Origin: Protopterus annectens
Taxonomy: Eukaryota > Chordata > Ceratodontiformes > Protopteridae
DNA: 64,000 bases
Reading direction: 5' to 3'
Assembly (NCBI RefSeq): GCF_019279795.1
Contig: NC_056725.1
Coordinates: 1,614,867,359 to 1,614,931,358 of the forward strand
Under the pieces are notes generated by a model. That model searched no databases, was not told the DNA's origin, and worked only from the letters and a program-made list of their open reading frames with translations. The position numbers and the translations under genes are program-made. Positions 1-11,303 of the stretch are shown here, one piece after another (the first letter of the stretch is position 1; each line of letters starts with the position of its first letter).

Positions 1-807
1 ACTGTATAGAGTCAGACAAAACTCTCATACTTGGACTGTATATTATTTTGCCTGCCTGTGTACACTACTAAAGCGTTGTGGACCCGAGCTTCCTGTGTTA
101 TTGACTGTCACCTAGAAAAGCCTACTGATTTCAACAGTCTGGTTTTAACAACTTATTTGACATTGTGGTCCTTGTCATCCGAATTCCCTTGGTAAGCTAC
201 AGGTCAGAGTGCATGGGTGGTTAGACATGTGCGCAGGAGAATTTGCCTAAATGGTTCTTCTTGAGTGAAAAGACCTCCGACTGAATTGTTGTGTGTAAAG
301 AGGCTGTCCACTGTCTGATCTGTGGCTGAAAAGCGGAAAACTGGATCCCAAGAAGAAAACGTGCAGTCATAAACAGGAGGCTCAGGTAAGGAGGGTTTGC
401 CTCTTTGTCTCTATTGTAGATCAGGGACCAGACTACATTGTGTTTCTGTTAACAGTTGTGATAGCAGGTCAAGACCAATCCAAGTAGTTTTAAATCTGGA
501 CATAGATCAGGGGAACACAGAGTAGAGTAAATAGTCATTGTAGACACTACAGTGGATACAGGGAAGGAGATACCACGTGGTACGAGAGAAGGCTTACGTA
601 ACAGTCGTGTAGAGGATATGGGAGATTAGTGCACAAACAGATCATGTGATCCGCGTTTGACGGGTGACGTGAAGTATATGCAATTGCAGAGAGCACATAA
701 TGTGAGATATTCTGCAAAATGGGGTAATAAATATGACATTGATGGTATATTAGACAAAATATCGTTACTGAAACATTGGAATCACTGAAAATGTGATGCA
801 GATGTTC
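1..807. other. unassigned intergenic DNA
   Basis: I see no coding signal, repeat family or RNA gene that I recognise in this stretch. Short open frames on the minus strand overlap the following hAT-like MITE and have no family resemblance. Confidence 0.5.
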
Positions 808-1145
808 TAGGGTAACCACCTGTCCCACTTTGTGAGGGACAGTCCTCTTGGCCAGTTGTGTCCTGCAAACAAACTGAACAAATGGCAAATGTCCTGATAT
901 CTTAGGACAAAGATTTCTCAGATATCTTCTTAAATGGTAGCATAAAACAGTAATGTTGTATCTGAAACACCAAAATATCATAATAAACAGAATAAGCAAC
1001 TCAAATGCTACAAGAATAGGTTGCTCTCCTGGCAAAAAGTGAATTGCTGCCCTTTGTACTGGCCGTGGGTATGTTTTGCCCTGCCAAATTACACGTTCCT
1101 AACACTAATGTCCCACCTTGTGCATTTGAAAAGGTGGCAACCCTA
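808..1145 (-). mobile_element. hAT-like MITE, copy A (about 338 bp)
   Basis: The ends are inverted repeats: TAGGGTAACCACCTGTCCC on the left and GGTGGCAACCCTA on the right. An 8-bp direct repeat flanks the element (AGATGTTC at 800-807, AGATGTGC at 1146-1153, one mismatch), the target duplication length of hAT transposons. The whole element aligns, in inverse orientation, with 42492-42828. Shared blocks include CAGATACAA, the 'aggacatttgcca' block and the gggac motifs near each end. It has no ORF of its own and would need a transposase in trans. The hAT assignment rests on TIR style and TSD length and is inference. Confidence 0.8.
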
Positions 1146-1330
1146 AGATGTGCAGGCGAAAAAACAGCGACAATTGGGTATCCGTCAAGCACATAGGTGG
1201 ATTGAGGTAGTGAACCAAGGGAACAGAACACTAGAAATGCGAAAGCATCATGCATACACAAAGAAGATAATAATACAGTAGTAGCGACAGCCCCCACCCC
1301 TACCACCTCCGATACCACATCCAGGAAAAA

Positions 1331-1830
1331 NNNNNNNNNNNNNNNNNNNNNNNNNNNNNNNNNNNNNNNNNNNNNNNNNNNNNNNNNNNNNNNNNNNNNN
1401 NNNNNNNNNNNNNNNNNNNNNNNNNNNNNNNNNNNNNNNNNNNNNNNNNNNNNNNNNNNNNNNNNNNNNNNNNNNNNNNNNNNNNNNNNNNNNNNNNNNN
1501 NNNNNNNNNNNNNNNNNNNNNNNNNNNNNNNNNNNNNNNNNNNNNNNNNNNNNNNNNNNNNNNNNNNNNNNNNNNNNNNNNNNNNNNNNNNNNNNNNNNN
1601 NNNNNNNNNNNNNNNNNNNNNNNNNNNNNNNNNNNNNNNNNNNNNNNNNNNNNNNNNNNNNNNNNNNNNNNNNNNNNNNNNNNNNNNNNNNNNNNNNNNN
1701 NNNNNNNNNNNNNNNNNNNNNNNNNNNNNNNNNNNNNNNNNNNNNNNNNNNNNNNNNNNNNNNNNNNNNNNNNNNNNNNNNNNNNNNNNNNNNNNNNNNN
1801 NNNNNNNNNNNNNNNNNNNNNNNNNNNNNN
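1331..1830. other. assembly gap (500 N)
   Basis: A run of exactly 500 N, a conventional unknown-size gap. The 5' part of the DIRS element that follows probably lies in it or was already lost. Confidence 0.99.
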
Positions 1831-1929
1831 CAGATCCCAGTACTAGAGTTTGTCAGAAGAGAAATCACTGTGGAGACAACAGATATCCTGAAATAAAGGT
1901 GTCCCCTTTTCCATCTCTGCTCCGAAGCA

Positions 1930-2660
1930 GTCAGTCACCACCGACACTTTAAACTTTGCTTGTGGAGCAGTTTCAGGAGAGACAAATGTGCAGTGGGTGT
2001 GGGGCACCAAGGACAGATGCAATCACATAAATATCAAGGATATGCTTGCACTGATCAAGACACACAATTCTATGAATAATCTTTGGTCCTGGAGATCTCT
2101 TCACATGGTTACAGACAATACTACAGTGTGGAGGTACATCAACAAGCAAGGGGAAACCATGTCAGACCCTTTTGCAGAATAGTCATGTTAGCCTGGGATA
2201 TAACTTCACAGTACAATCTCACTTTACAGGCATCCTACATTCTGTCTGAGCCAAATTGTGTGGCAGAAAAACTGAGCAGGACTAGGGCAGACCCTCACAA
2301 ATGGTAACTAGATCTGGGGAACTTCCAAGATTTGATCCATCTCTGGGGTGCTCTTCAAGTAGACCTCTTTGCCTCCTGTCTGAACAATCAACTGTCACAA
2401 TTCTGTTCCAAGACTCCATGCAAGAAGGTCTGGAAGACAGATGCCTTTTCTTTTATTTGAACAGGAATGTTCCTGTATGCCTTTCTACCCTTTCCACTAA
2501 TATCTATGCTACTTCTGAAGATTCAAAAGGAATCCCCCAAGATCATTGTTGTGACTCCTTCTGGCCCAGGCAAAAGTGGTTCTCCCTTCTTTTGGGCTAG
2601 ACAGAGGCAATTACCACAATCTTCCTCACAGACTGGATCTACTCAGACAAGAACAGGATT
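1930..2660 (+). pseudogene. DIRS-type retrotransposon: RNase H domain and linker (degenerate)
   Basis: This is the downstream part of the DIRS reverse transcriptase/RNase H polyprotein, which would copy the element's RNA and remove the RNA strand. Visible blocks in order: a degraded TDASxxGWGA-like start (TDTLNFACGAV, about 1941-1973), HINIKDMLAL (about 2021-2050), VTDNTTVWRYINKQGET (about 2107-2157) and NCVAEKLSRTRADPHKW (about 2257-2307), which matches the DIRS 'N-ADxLSR-radpheW' signature with the acidic residue changed to E. A linker follows with VDLFASCLNNQL (about 2358-2393) and YAFLPFPLI. Frame changes and stops show it is dead. The reverse transcriptase itself is not visible and would lie in or beyond the gap upstream. 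Confidence 0.85.
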
Positions 2661-4070
2661 GTTTGATACATCCTGATCCCAAACAACTTCAACTGACTGC
2701 CTGAATGATAGGGGCTTAATACCTTTTAGGCATCCATTTTCTGAGGATGTGTAACAGGTATTAATGGAGGTGAGAAAACCTGCTATTAGAAAATCATATA
2801 TTAGCAAGTAGAAAGATTTTATAGCTGGTGCCAGCTACATAAGCAGCACCTATTCAGGGCTAGTTGTTCTTTGGTTTTACAATATTTGTGTGGGTTACAA
2901 TCCTATGGCCTTCTGTATTCCTTGATCAAGGCTCACTTATTAGTCATTTCAGCATGTCTGTCCATGGATCCTCCTTTTACAAGGTAGTCACATGCCAAAA
3001 TGTTCTTGAAAAGGGTTTTGCTCAAGAGGCATCAAAGCAAACCTGTGCCTCCTCCTTGGGATCGTCATTTTGTGTTAGAGGAACCACAAAAAAGTACTCA
3101 ATGTCACCAAAAAACGAAACAAGCTGAACCAGCAGGGTAACCAATAAACAATTCCAAGTCTTCTGTAATAATTCCAAGGAAGATGAACAATTGATAAAAA
3201 TTAAACAATTTCTTGCTGTGGCTTCCATATAGTGTTCATGGGTGTTTGTGATACTGTTGTTTCGTCCAGTTTGGAATAAATTAATTTTTATCAACTGTTT
3301 ATCTTCCTTGGAATTATTACAGAAGACTTGGAATTGTTTATTGGTTACCCTGCTGGTTCGGCTTGTTTCATTTTTTGTGTTAGAGGAACTAACACTTGCT
3401 CCATTTGAACCATCTAATCTGGCTGACTTGAGGTTCTTATCATGAAAAACAGTTTTACTGATTGCTCTGACCTCTGCAAGAAAGGTATCTGACTTGCATG
3501 CTCATATGATGAGTCAACCCTACCTCATTTTCTACAAGGACACTGTTTCTTTGAGAACTAATCCTTTTTTATGCCTAAAGTGGTATATGAGTTTACTTTA
3601 AGTCAAACTTTCCTTCTCCCTCTTTTCTTTACTTAACCTAAAAATGAGGAAGAAGAGCTATTTCATACCTTGATGTCCACAGACAACTCAGGTGCTGTCT
3701 TGACAGAACTAAATCTTTCAGATCATCACATCAATTGATCATTTCTTGTGATGGTAAGAAAAATGGAAAACTGGTGTCAAAACAAACTATTTTAAAATGG
3801 TTGTCTAAGGCTATTACCTTTTGTTATACTCACCATGCCAAATCTATTCCACACTTGGTCAAGGCCAACTCTACAAAGACCTTGGCTTTTTCTATGGCAT
3901 TTTGTAAAGGGCTGGATTCTAGAAGTATTGTACAAGCTGCTACTTGGTCATCTGTACATACTTTTACAAAGCACTATGAGCTGGATTCCTGTAAATCTAG
4001 ATCATGCTTCACTAGGACCATTCTCCAGGGGCACTTGAACCGTTCTCCTTCTCCCTCCCAAATATAGATA
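2661..4070 (+). pseudogene. DIRS-type tyrosine recombinase (degenerate, split by an insertion)
   Basis: DIRS elements integrate with a tyrosine recombinase instead of a DDE integrase. Recognisable blocks are a PPWDRHFVLEEL-like segment before the insertion at 3085, then LAPFEPSNLADLRFLS with KTVLLIALTSARKVSDLHAH (about 3395-3505, containing the first catalytic Arg), and the C-terminal block VSKQTILKWLSKAI...AATWSSVHTFTKHYELDS (about 3774-3983), which keeps the Tyr nucleophile. The HxxR motif expected in 'VxAHSTR' reads VKANSTK, so catalytic His and Arg are both lost. Stops and the 295-bp insertion also inactivate it. The family assignment is firm because these blocks are characteristic of vertebrate DIRS1-like elements. 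Confidence 0.85.
3085..3379. mobile_element. foldback element inserted in the DIRS recombinase
   Basis: Two arms, 3116-3204 and 3281-3369, are inverted copies of each other with about three mismatches over about 89 bp. Terminal CACAAAAAA (3085-3093) pairs with TTTTTTGTG (3371-3379); the left arm carries a roughly 22-bp extra stretch between terminus and arm. TTAGAGGAAC occurs immediately outside both ends (3075-3084 and 3380-3389), and the direct repeat can be read as up to 17 bp. The insertion falls inside the recombinase reading frame, which resumes right after it. A 9-10 bp duplication with long TIRs is MULE-like, but the family is not certain. Confidence 0.8.
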
Positions 4071-4530
4071 GCTATGGTAATCTAACTATATAGCTAAGGC
4101 TACTGCAGCAGGGATCAAAATGAAAACAGTATAGTTGTGTAAGTCTAACTTACCATAACAGTCGACAGTTGAATGATCACTGCTGCAGGAACTGCTCCTT
4201 CCTTCTATCCCCTTGTTTTTCATGTGTTTTTTATGCCAGGGTATGGACATTTATTTTTTGTTATTCCTAACATTGTCCTTAAAGGGCTCAGCCTCCCTCT
4301 CTCTGCTGGCAGGAAAGCTCTGAAGGGTTTTGCACCCAAACTTGTCTTTTAATCAGTTCAGCTTGAGCTGCTTGACAGTTTGGGTGCATGGAAGGTGCCC
4401 TGAAACTTTGGAAGCTGGCCAGCTGTTATATCCTTAGCAGAATATAACCCATATGGCTAAGGCTACTACAGCAGTGGTCATTCCAACATCCACTGTTATA
4501 GTAAGTTCAACTTAAACAACTGTGCCATTT
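4071..4530 (+). repeat. DIRS 3' terminal repeat region
   Basis: DIRS elements end in split and inverted repeats rather than LTRs. The segment around 4466-4520 (GCTAAGGCTACTACAGCAG ... AACTTAAACAACTG) is an imperfect reverse complement of about 4133-4192, and GCTAAGGCTACTGCAGCAG at about 4093 repeats it directly. The pattern directly follows the recombinase end, as expected for the inverted terminal repeat plus internal complementary region. The exact boundaries are not resolved. Confidence 0.6.
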
Positions 4531-5255
4531 CAATTCTAGTGGTCTAAAACAAATAAAAGTGTTATGATTTTCTGGTTTAATTTGGAAAGCCATTTACCAT
4601 AAAAATCGTCCTTTCTTTTATGTAATTTTTCCCAGAAGTGGGTTTTCACATCAAATACAGTCAAAGTTCCTGCAGATACTGACTCATTCTATTACTTCAT
4701 CTTTCACTTGTTGATACAAATGCTGGATACTTTAAGCTTGAATATCTCGTTGTCAAGCTAAATGTGTTATTTTCTGAACGTCTATTCCAAAGTACATTGA
4801 AACCATGGCTTAGTAGCTGAGAAAAACTTTCTAGATGCAACTTACTAGAGGCAGCATAACAAATGAACTCAGACCTATCTTTGGCTGGAAACTAATTAAA
4901 ATATTTAACAATAGAACATTAGTTCTTAACAAGGTATATCAGTAAGAGTAACCATTTAACTACCAACTTAATACTATGATGTGGCTTTTTGTGTTGTAAT
5001 GTCTCTTGCACATCTTTGTAACAGAATTTTACATCCTCTGTGTCTATTTCCTCTTTTCTCAAAGACAGAGATCATTATTGGCCAATCATTATTAGCCATC
5101 TCATTATTTCCGTTCTACTTGCCTTCTTGGACATAGTCTTCTGTTCAAATTCTGCTCACTGGCAGCACCTGGTGGCTTTGCTTAAACCTGCATTTAACTT
5201 AACTGTCACCCTGCAATGTTTAGGTGCAGTAGTCTTGCACAGCCGAATAATTATT
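4531..5255. other. unassigned DNA
   Basis: I recognise no element here. A short plus-strand open frame near 5040 runs into the (CA)n tract and has no family resemblance. Confidence 0.4.
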
Positions 5256-5257
5256 CA

Positions 5258-5300
5258 TACACACTCACACACACACACACACATGCACACACATGCAGGT

Positions 5301-5391
<91 letters not shown>
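5258..5391. repeat. (CA)n microsatellite
   Basis: Nearly pure CA dinucleotide over about 130 bp, with two short interruptions near 5285-5300. The long His/Thr or Cys/Val open frames across it are artefacts. Confidence 0.98.
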
Positions 5392-5393
<2 letters not shown>

Positions 5394-6335
5394 GAGCAAA
5401 TACACAGAGTAAGAGCTGTACTGTACATGATGGCATGATGCAAGCACAAAGTCAGGCTACTTGATAGTGATAAAATCTAAAACAATGTAATGCATTATAT
5501 GTCTGAACTTCAGGACTTTCCTGTCTGATGAATGATGCCTTCATCCGATGTCTTCCTTCTCTACTGAATAATGGCTGTGTATCTCTTTGTTTCAGATTCC
5601 TGAACATTTGCCTCCAATGAGATTAAGAAATCCAAGACACACTCCTTCTCCACTGGACACTGGATGACCTCTCCCAAACTTCCAGACTCCTTGTCACTTC
5701 CAAGCTGTGTTAAATGCAAGCCTCCAATATATTTTACAGAAGAACAGGAAAGGGACAGACTTTACAAAGATTGTCATCCATTGTTTTGCAGTATTACCAA
5801 CTTCTATTCTTACATGGGTTCAGGTGCAATGAGAATTATACAGCTTTCATCTAAATATGGTCATAATGATTATAATAGCAGTATACATTACTTGATTAAA
5901 GGAAACAGAAATAGCTGACTCACTGGCACAGGCACAAGGTGTCTACCTGATATGCTGGTGATCCAGTCTCAGCTAGTGACATGGGAGGCTAGTTGGCTGG
6001 CTGGGGATATAGGTCTGAGAAGGTGCAAGGCAGTTTACCGACCTTGGGGAGAGGGTACGTGAGTCCCTGGAACTGTATCACAGTCTAGTGGACACTAGGA
6101 GGTACCACAATGGACATAAACGTATATAAATGAGGGAGTACAACAGATGCACTGTGCATCACATACAAGATCATGAATGTACATGCACAATGTCATTCCA
6201 TACCTTGCCACTTAGGGAATAGTAATGGGACATAAAATCCCTACTCTGAGAGCATATGATGCTGAGATGGGATGCTTTGATGTACTCTCTCCCCAAAGGA
6301 TGGCATAATTGGTTTCTACCAGCTTTAATTCTAGG
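5392..6335. other. unassigned DNA
   Basis: No recognised gene or repeat. An 84-codon plus-strand frame (5664-5918) has no resemblance that I can name. Confidence 0.4.
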
Positions 6336-6492
6336 CTGGCAGACAAGGTCAAGGTGGTTAGACAGTCAGCCTGAAAGGGGAGATGAGAGTAGAATCAGTG
6401 GTGCCACAGGTAACAGGAATTCAAATCCTGCAGCAGGAAAACAAACAATAAAATAAAATAAAACAAAATAAAATAAATAAATAAATAAATAA
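6336..6492 (+). mobile_element. tRNA-derived SINE with (AATA)n tail
   Basis: An A-box-like GGTGGTTAGACAGTC and a B-box-like GGAATTCAAATCC, about 65 bp apart, are followed by an A-rich tail of AATA/AAATA units ending near 6492. This is the plan of a pol III-transcribed SINE. The match to promoter boxes is imperfect and no second copy of the same family is in the window. Confidence 0.5.
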
Positions 6493-7925
6493 GTAAAAAG
6501 TAATAAAATATACAAATACTGTTATAATACTTATGTATAACAAATTAGATCACAGAGTATGACACACAGAAATGGCTCACTGTATTACACGTACTTGTTT
6601 GACCAGTCAATAAAAGCATTTATGCTAACAGAATACTATGCAACACAGAATGGCACCAAATATTGCATTCTGCAGTAGTCAGTGACACTAGATGGCACTA
6701 ACCAGTCAAAAGTCAACATCCACTGAAAAGAAAAAACGTTTTTATTTTAACAGATATCCTCTAGCATATTAATGTGTACTACATAGTAACAGGTATTATA
6801 TATTTCTCTGTGTAACCCATGTATATGACAAAAAGTAAAAAAAAATTATTTTGAGCAATCATATTTCTGGAAATCAGCATGAACCTGGGTAGAATTTAAA
6901 AGAATTTGTCCAATATGTTCATGATTTATATTCCCTATTATTCTTCATAATCCTGACTTTTTACACAAATACAGTTGTGTGAATACTTCTTCACATTTGT
7001 TATAGAGTTCTTATTTGGTGTAAACATAACAAATTGCCATATGACGCATTAATAAATGCCGAACAGGCCATTTACATGTGGGTTGCATAGACATTTCTTT
7101 CGCTTACTTTGAGAGGACCATTTACCACAGTGTTTAAATTAAACATCTTAGTATAGCAGTGAAGAGATATAATCATCGATGAACACTGCATTAATGCTTT
7201 TTTTCTGAGTCACGATTCAGTGAAATAGAAGGAAACACATTTAGAAAGGTACATCTAATATAGCCTGAATTTCATTTATCTAAATGGCAATATTGCATGG
7301 GACTGGAATCCAAAGGTTTTGTACTGAAGTTATTAGTATCAAATTGTAATAATATTGAAATACAATGTAGGAATGGATAGTTAGTTTTCTTCTATTTCTG
7401 CTACAGTAGAATATGTATGAAAACATTGTTTTTGCTTCATACAGAGAGAATGCTGAAAAAAAAAATCTAATGAAAAATAAGTAATGAGGTCATTTTGGTG
7501 GTTTTCAGAATCACTCTTTTCATCAGCTGATGGCCGATATGATATTAAATGAAAATGAAGCTTACATTTCAAGCTCATCAGTTCCGTATTCATTTGAATA
7601 AATAGAATACTTGTTTTTCATGGAAAACCTACTGCTTCATTTCCTCTGTCTCCAAAGTGGTGTGACCTCAGGGTTGGCAACCCTGGTTAATGACAACAGT
7701 CCCCACATCAAGGGTGTATGGTTATGAAACAGGTTAAAGGTTTTAAGTTTTATCTATTTAGCACTTAAATTTTACTCTTGAATTTAACTATCATAATTCA
7801 GCTTTTTTTTCTTTTCAACAACATGACAGAAATACTTGACCTGCTATGTACTCATGTCTTCTCTATTTTGCCTTCATTTGGACTTCTTAATTCCAAAATT
7901 GGTAGTCCAATCTCATTCCTTATCT
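6493..7925. other. unassigned AT-rich DNA
   Basis: No recognised gene, SINE or LINE. CAGGGTTGGCAACCCTGG near 7671 is a short palindrome resembling hAT terminal repeats, but no element extends from it. Confidence 0.4.
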
Positions 7926-8165
7926 AGGAAGCAAATGTTGCAGTGTCAGAGGTGCATCAAGTAACACACTCACCTTTGGTGGTATAAGACAAGAACACCG
8001 TGGGTTCTATTCCCACTCCAGAAGAGTGGATAGCTGACACTGCAGTGCAGCATTAGGGTGTGCTGCACTTCTGACTGTGCAATCCTTTGAGATAGCAAAC
8101 CAAGGCCCCATTTCCTTTAATTGGTGGCAGCACAGGTGGATGCATTGTTATTCTTCCATAATTGA
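7926..8165 (+). mobile_element. tRNA-derived SINE with conserved central domain
   Basis: A tRNA-like head (CAAGTAACACACTCACCTTTGG, then B-box GTGGGTTCTATTCCCACTCC) is followed by GCTGACACTGCAGTGCAGCA, GCAATCCTTTGAGATAGCAAACC and CAAGGCCCC...AGGTGGATGC. This order matches a SINE type widespread in fishes whose body reads '...TTTGAGACG...TAAACCGAGG...GGTGGATG'. CG has decayed to TG/CA throughout, so it is old. Confidence 0.65.
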
Positions 8166-8775
8166 TTTCCTCTCCTTCTTCCACAATCATAATCTAACTT
8201 TTGCAATATATCTGCCAACAACCATATACCATTAAATGACATTTCATTCAGTATTTCATTCTAAATAACAAATATTATTTAAAATAAACTTTTATCCACC
8301 CATTTCAAATATTCTTTTTAATATACTTATAATAGCCTTATGTAATTAAATTCATATCTGTAGTGTTTGTGCTATTAAAATATTCTCACAATATTTTCCT
8401 CACTCATCTTTTTACAGAGTTTTACCATTACTTTACATTTAAAAAAAATGCCCTGTTGTCTCTTTCTTACTACAAAATAAGCACACTCTTTCAACTTTCT
8501 TCTTATATGGCATATTCCCTTTTACCGGTAACGTATTTATTTAATTCTACTACATAATTTTGATACTCTACTATCTTGGTATACCACTTTTTCCTTACTG
8601 TTATGGCTTTACTCACTTCTTCTGGTAAATGTTCACATGGATTTACATAATAATTTTGTTTTATTACATTATTACATCACCTTTCTCTTGCTTTCTATTT
8701 CAATATTTTTGTCTTGATAATTTTTAATTTCTTCATTCATATACTTTTTATTCTCTTTTTCTTATTCTCATCATT
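8166..8775. other. AT-rich DNA, possibly 3' part of the neighbouring minus-strand LINE
   Basis: T-rich on the plus strand (A-rich on the minus strand), with no clear conserved motif. It lies directly downstream, in LINE orientation, of the L1/Tx1-like relic and may be its C-terminal or 3' UTR portion. Confidence 0.3.
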
Positions 8776-9818
8776 TTTTGTACGTATATTTAAACATTCT
8801 CAGTAGTGAAGTCTCACCCTCTCCCTTTGTTATCTTTAGTACTGTATACAAATTTAAGAAAGCAGAATATACACCTGGATTTAATAACCCCAACCCCATT
8901 CGTCTTCACTCATATACAACACACCTGTTTTCACTACATTTAATCTTGAAACATATATAAAAGAAAATACCAACTCTTAACTTCTTTTTCACATTTCACT
9001 GGGATCATATGCTTACATGTATATTTGACATGTACGCTATTTTTCCCATTAATACTAAATTCACCAGATAAACTTTTTCCTGAATGCTAGTCTACCCGTC
9101 CTCAGCAGAAGACATATTTCTTTCATTTCTTTTATCAGTCCTTCCCATTGCGTCATAACAGTGCAATTTTACCCAAATTTTATTCCTAGGAAATAAGTTT
9201 CATTCACTGAAAAATACACACAGTTTTCAACACATAACCCATGCCCTTTTCTTTATCTTTATTCAGGGTCATTCCCATTTCCTTTGAACATCCATTCAGG
9301 AAAACCAACACATCACTCATTCATATTTTGTCCTTAGCAGCTGCAACTACCTTGTCTGTATATATCAAAACTACTGGTATCACCACTTCCTTTTGCATCA
9401 CATCTGGCATCTTTCATTTTATAAGCTACTTCACTCACTATCACATTTATCACCAATGCAAACAATATTTCACTCATGGGATATCCTTGCCTTATACCAC
9501 ACCTTGCATATTTCTTTATTCAGCCACCCATTTATTAAGACTCTCACTCTATTATTCTGATATGCTGACATACATACTCTCCTAATTCTATCCATACATC
9601 TCCAAAACATTCCACAAAGCATCACATCCAATGGTATCAAATGCCTTGCTAATATCACCTTCCATAAGTTTCATGTCATCCATTTTACCTATAACATCAT
9701 TCCCAATTTATTTTATAAACAATAACAATTCTTGACATCCCTTCCCTTTTATACCATAGATACTTTCTTCTGTAATATCCCTCACCCTTCCTTCTGTATT
9801 ATTTCCAAAAACAAAATT
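8776..9818 (-). pseudogene. L1/Tx1-like LINE reverse transcriptase (degenerate)
   Basis: Reading the minus strand from 9818 gives a non-LTR reverse transcriptase. The palm motif GDISKAFDTIGCDALW (about 9610-9660) is followed by VLEMYGxIRRVCMSAYQNNRVRVLINGW, the usual 'I..lY.n....V..ng' spacing. Far downstream comes an FSFIxxSRxNVVKxGVLYMSEDE-like block (about 8870-8960), matching the 'FIW..k......L..p...GG' segment of L1/Tx1 ORF2. Many stops and frame changes; AT-rich. The 5' end is truncated at about 9818, where a CR1 LINE in the opposite direction begins. The clade call is moderate, the LINE call strong. Confidence 0.7.
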
Positions 9819-9829
9819 ATAACGACACC

Positions 9830-11030
9830 ATCCCCCACTCTGGAATTATAGATAAACTCACTAAACTAGGTATAAATCCCTATGTCACAAGATGGGTTGC
9901 CAACTGGCTCACTGACAGAACCCACACTGTGAAAGTAGCAGACTCCAAATCTGACTTCAGACCAGTGACAAGTGGAGTACCACAGGGTTCAGTCCTGGGT
10001 CCTCTCCTGTTTGGTATCTACTTCTCTGAAGTACAGGCTAACACAGAAGGTCTTTGGCTAATGAAGTTCGCAGATGACTGTAAACTAGGAGCCATAATCT
10101 AAACTCCTAATGATGTGGACATCCTACAAAAGTGCCTCACTGAGACAGGTGCCTGGTGTCAAAGCCATGGCCTCAAGCTCAATGCCAAAAAGTGCATTGT
10201 CATCCCCTTTGGTAAAAACTCTGTACCCATGAACTACAGCATAGGCGTAGTATACTTAACACCTAAAGTGTGATAAGAGACCTTGGGACACAGGTGGACA
10301 GTAGTCTCTCCTTTGATAATCAAATCGCCACAGTAGTCAGGAAATCCTTCTACATGGCACACCTCATCACAAAAGGTTTCTCATCCAGAAAAAAGATGTC
10401 ATTGTTCCCCTCTACTCATCACTCATTAGACCCATTATAGAGTACAAAGCACCTTTTGATATGTACCTCACAAGACATCTACAACAACTGGAAAGGCCAC
10501 AGAAATACCTCACAAAGAGGATTACCAGCCTCAAACAGATGCCCTACGCAGACCATCTTAAAAAACTCCAGCTTTACTCTGTCGCATATCACCTACTCAG
10601 AGGTGATCTCTGCCTAACATACAAAGCTATGTCAAACCCGGAGCTGTTGGACATGCTCCACTTAAAGAAATCCCAATCCCTCCGAGCTACACGCTCTAGG
10701 GACCTAAACCTTGTCACAACAATAAACAGAACATGCCGGAGGGATAGATTCCTGTCCCAGAGACTTCCCATACTCTGGTATAAACTACCTATCTATATCA
10801 AACAAAGGTCCTCATTAGCACTCTTCAAGAAAAATCTTGATGATTGGATGGAAAATAGGAAATTCACCCCAGGGATCACCTCTGTGGCTCTTCTCAACAG
10901 TGGCACAGGAAAATAATTTTCTTAGGTGGCAAAAGCCAGGGTACCTTTTTGGCTGGGCTTGTATAGGCCCCAGGGCCAATAGCCTAGTACCTACGTAGGA
11001 ACCTATGAACCTATAATACATTAATTACCA
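9830..11030 (+). mobile_element. CR1-type LINE, 5'-truncated (RT to 3' end)
   Basis: The frame reads KLGINPYVTRWVANWLTDRT, then the RT motif B region VTSGVPQGSVLGPLLFGIYF (about 9964-10023), then catalytic FADDCKLGAI (about 10066-10095), a TAA at 10100-10102, and LKLNAKKC. A second frame (10461-10916) carries the C-terminal 'QQLERPQKYLTKRIT...RGDLCLTYKAM' block and a final FKKNLDDWM. The 3' end is GGCTTGTATAGGCC...ACCTATGAACCTATAATAC (about 10950-11020), an octamer-like tail typical of CR1. Start lost, stop in frame and a frameshift near 10300-10400: dead. The same family occurs at 14364-15337, 50060-50440 and 54425-54600, and its tail is reused by the SINE at 49206. Confidence 0.88.
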
Positions 11031-11117
11031 TGATGAGTTTCAATATACTCATCTTTCTTCCATAAAAATTTTAATATCCAATTATATAACATTTAATAAA
11101 CAATAGTTTTCTTCAAC

Positions 11118-11303
11118 CATTGATTCAGTTTGTGTCTTTCGGCTTTTCCCGGTTAGGGGTCGCCACAGTGGAACTCCGGTCCGCTAATGATTGGCAGTTG
11201 ATTTTTACGTACCGGCTTGCCAGGACTGAAGCACAACCTTCAACAAAGGTACGCCCATTCACGCATTTCTCTACGCAGAAGACGCTCTAGCTGAGATTCA
11301 GTA
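11118..11303 (-). mobile_element. fish-type tRNA-derived SINE, short subfamily (partial)
   Basis: Plus-strand text TCTTTCGGCTTTTCCCGG, GGTTAGGGGTCGCCACAG, GCTAATGATTGGCAGT and CAACCTTCAACAAAGG is the reverse complement of the 3' half of a SINE family common in fishes. This copy, like that at 31490, has CGCCCATTCACGCAT...GAAGACGCTCTAGCTGAGA in place of the long middle seen at 45465. The tRNA head is missing beyond 11303. CG dinucleotides are better kept here than in the other copies, so it may be younger. Confidence 0.85.

Noticed and set aside
547-1035. 162-codon minus ORF as a host gene
   Set aside because: It spans the boundary of the hAT-like MITE, has no family resemblance and no splice or promoter support.
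5251-5464. His/Thr- and Cys/Val-rich proteins over CA/TG tracts (also at 25.9, 26.3, 26.7 and 27.3 kb)
   Set aside because: These are translations of dinucleotide microsatellites, not genes.
7671-7688. hAT element at CAGGGTTGGCAACCCTGG
   Set aside because: Only an 18-bp palindrome; no second terminus, body or target duplication. It could be an excision footprint but cannot be supported.
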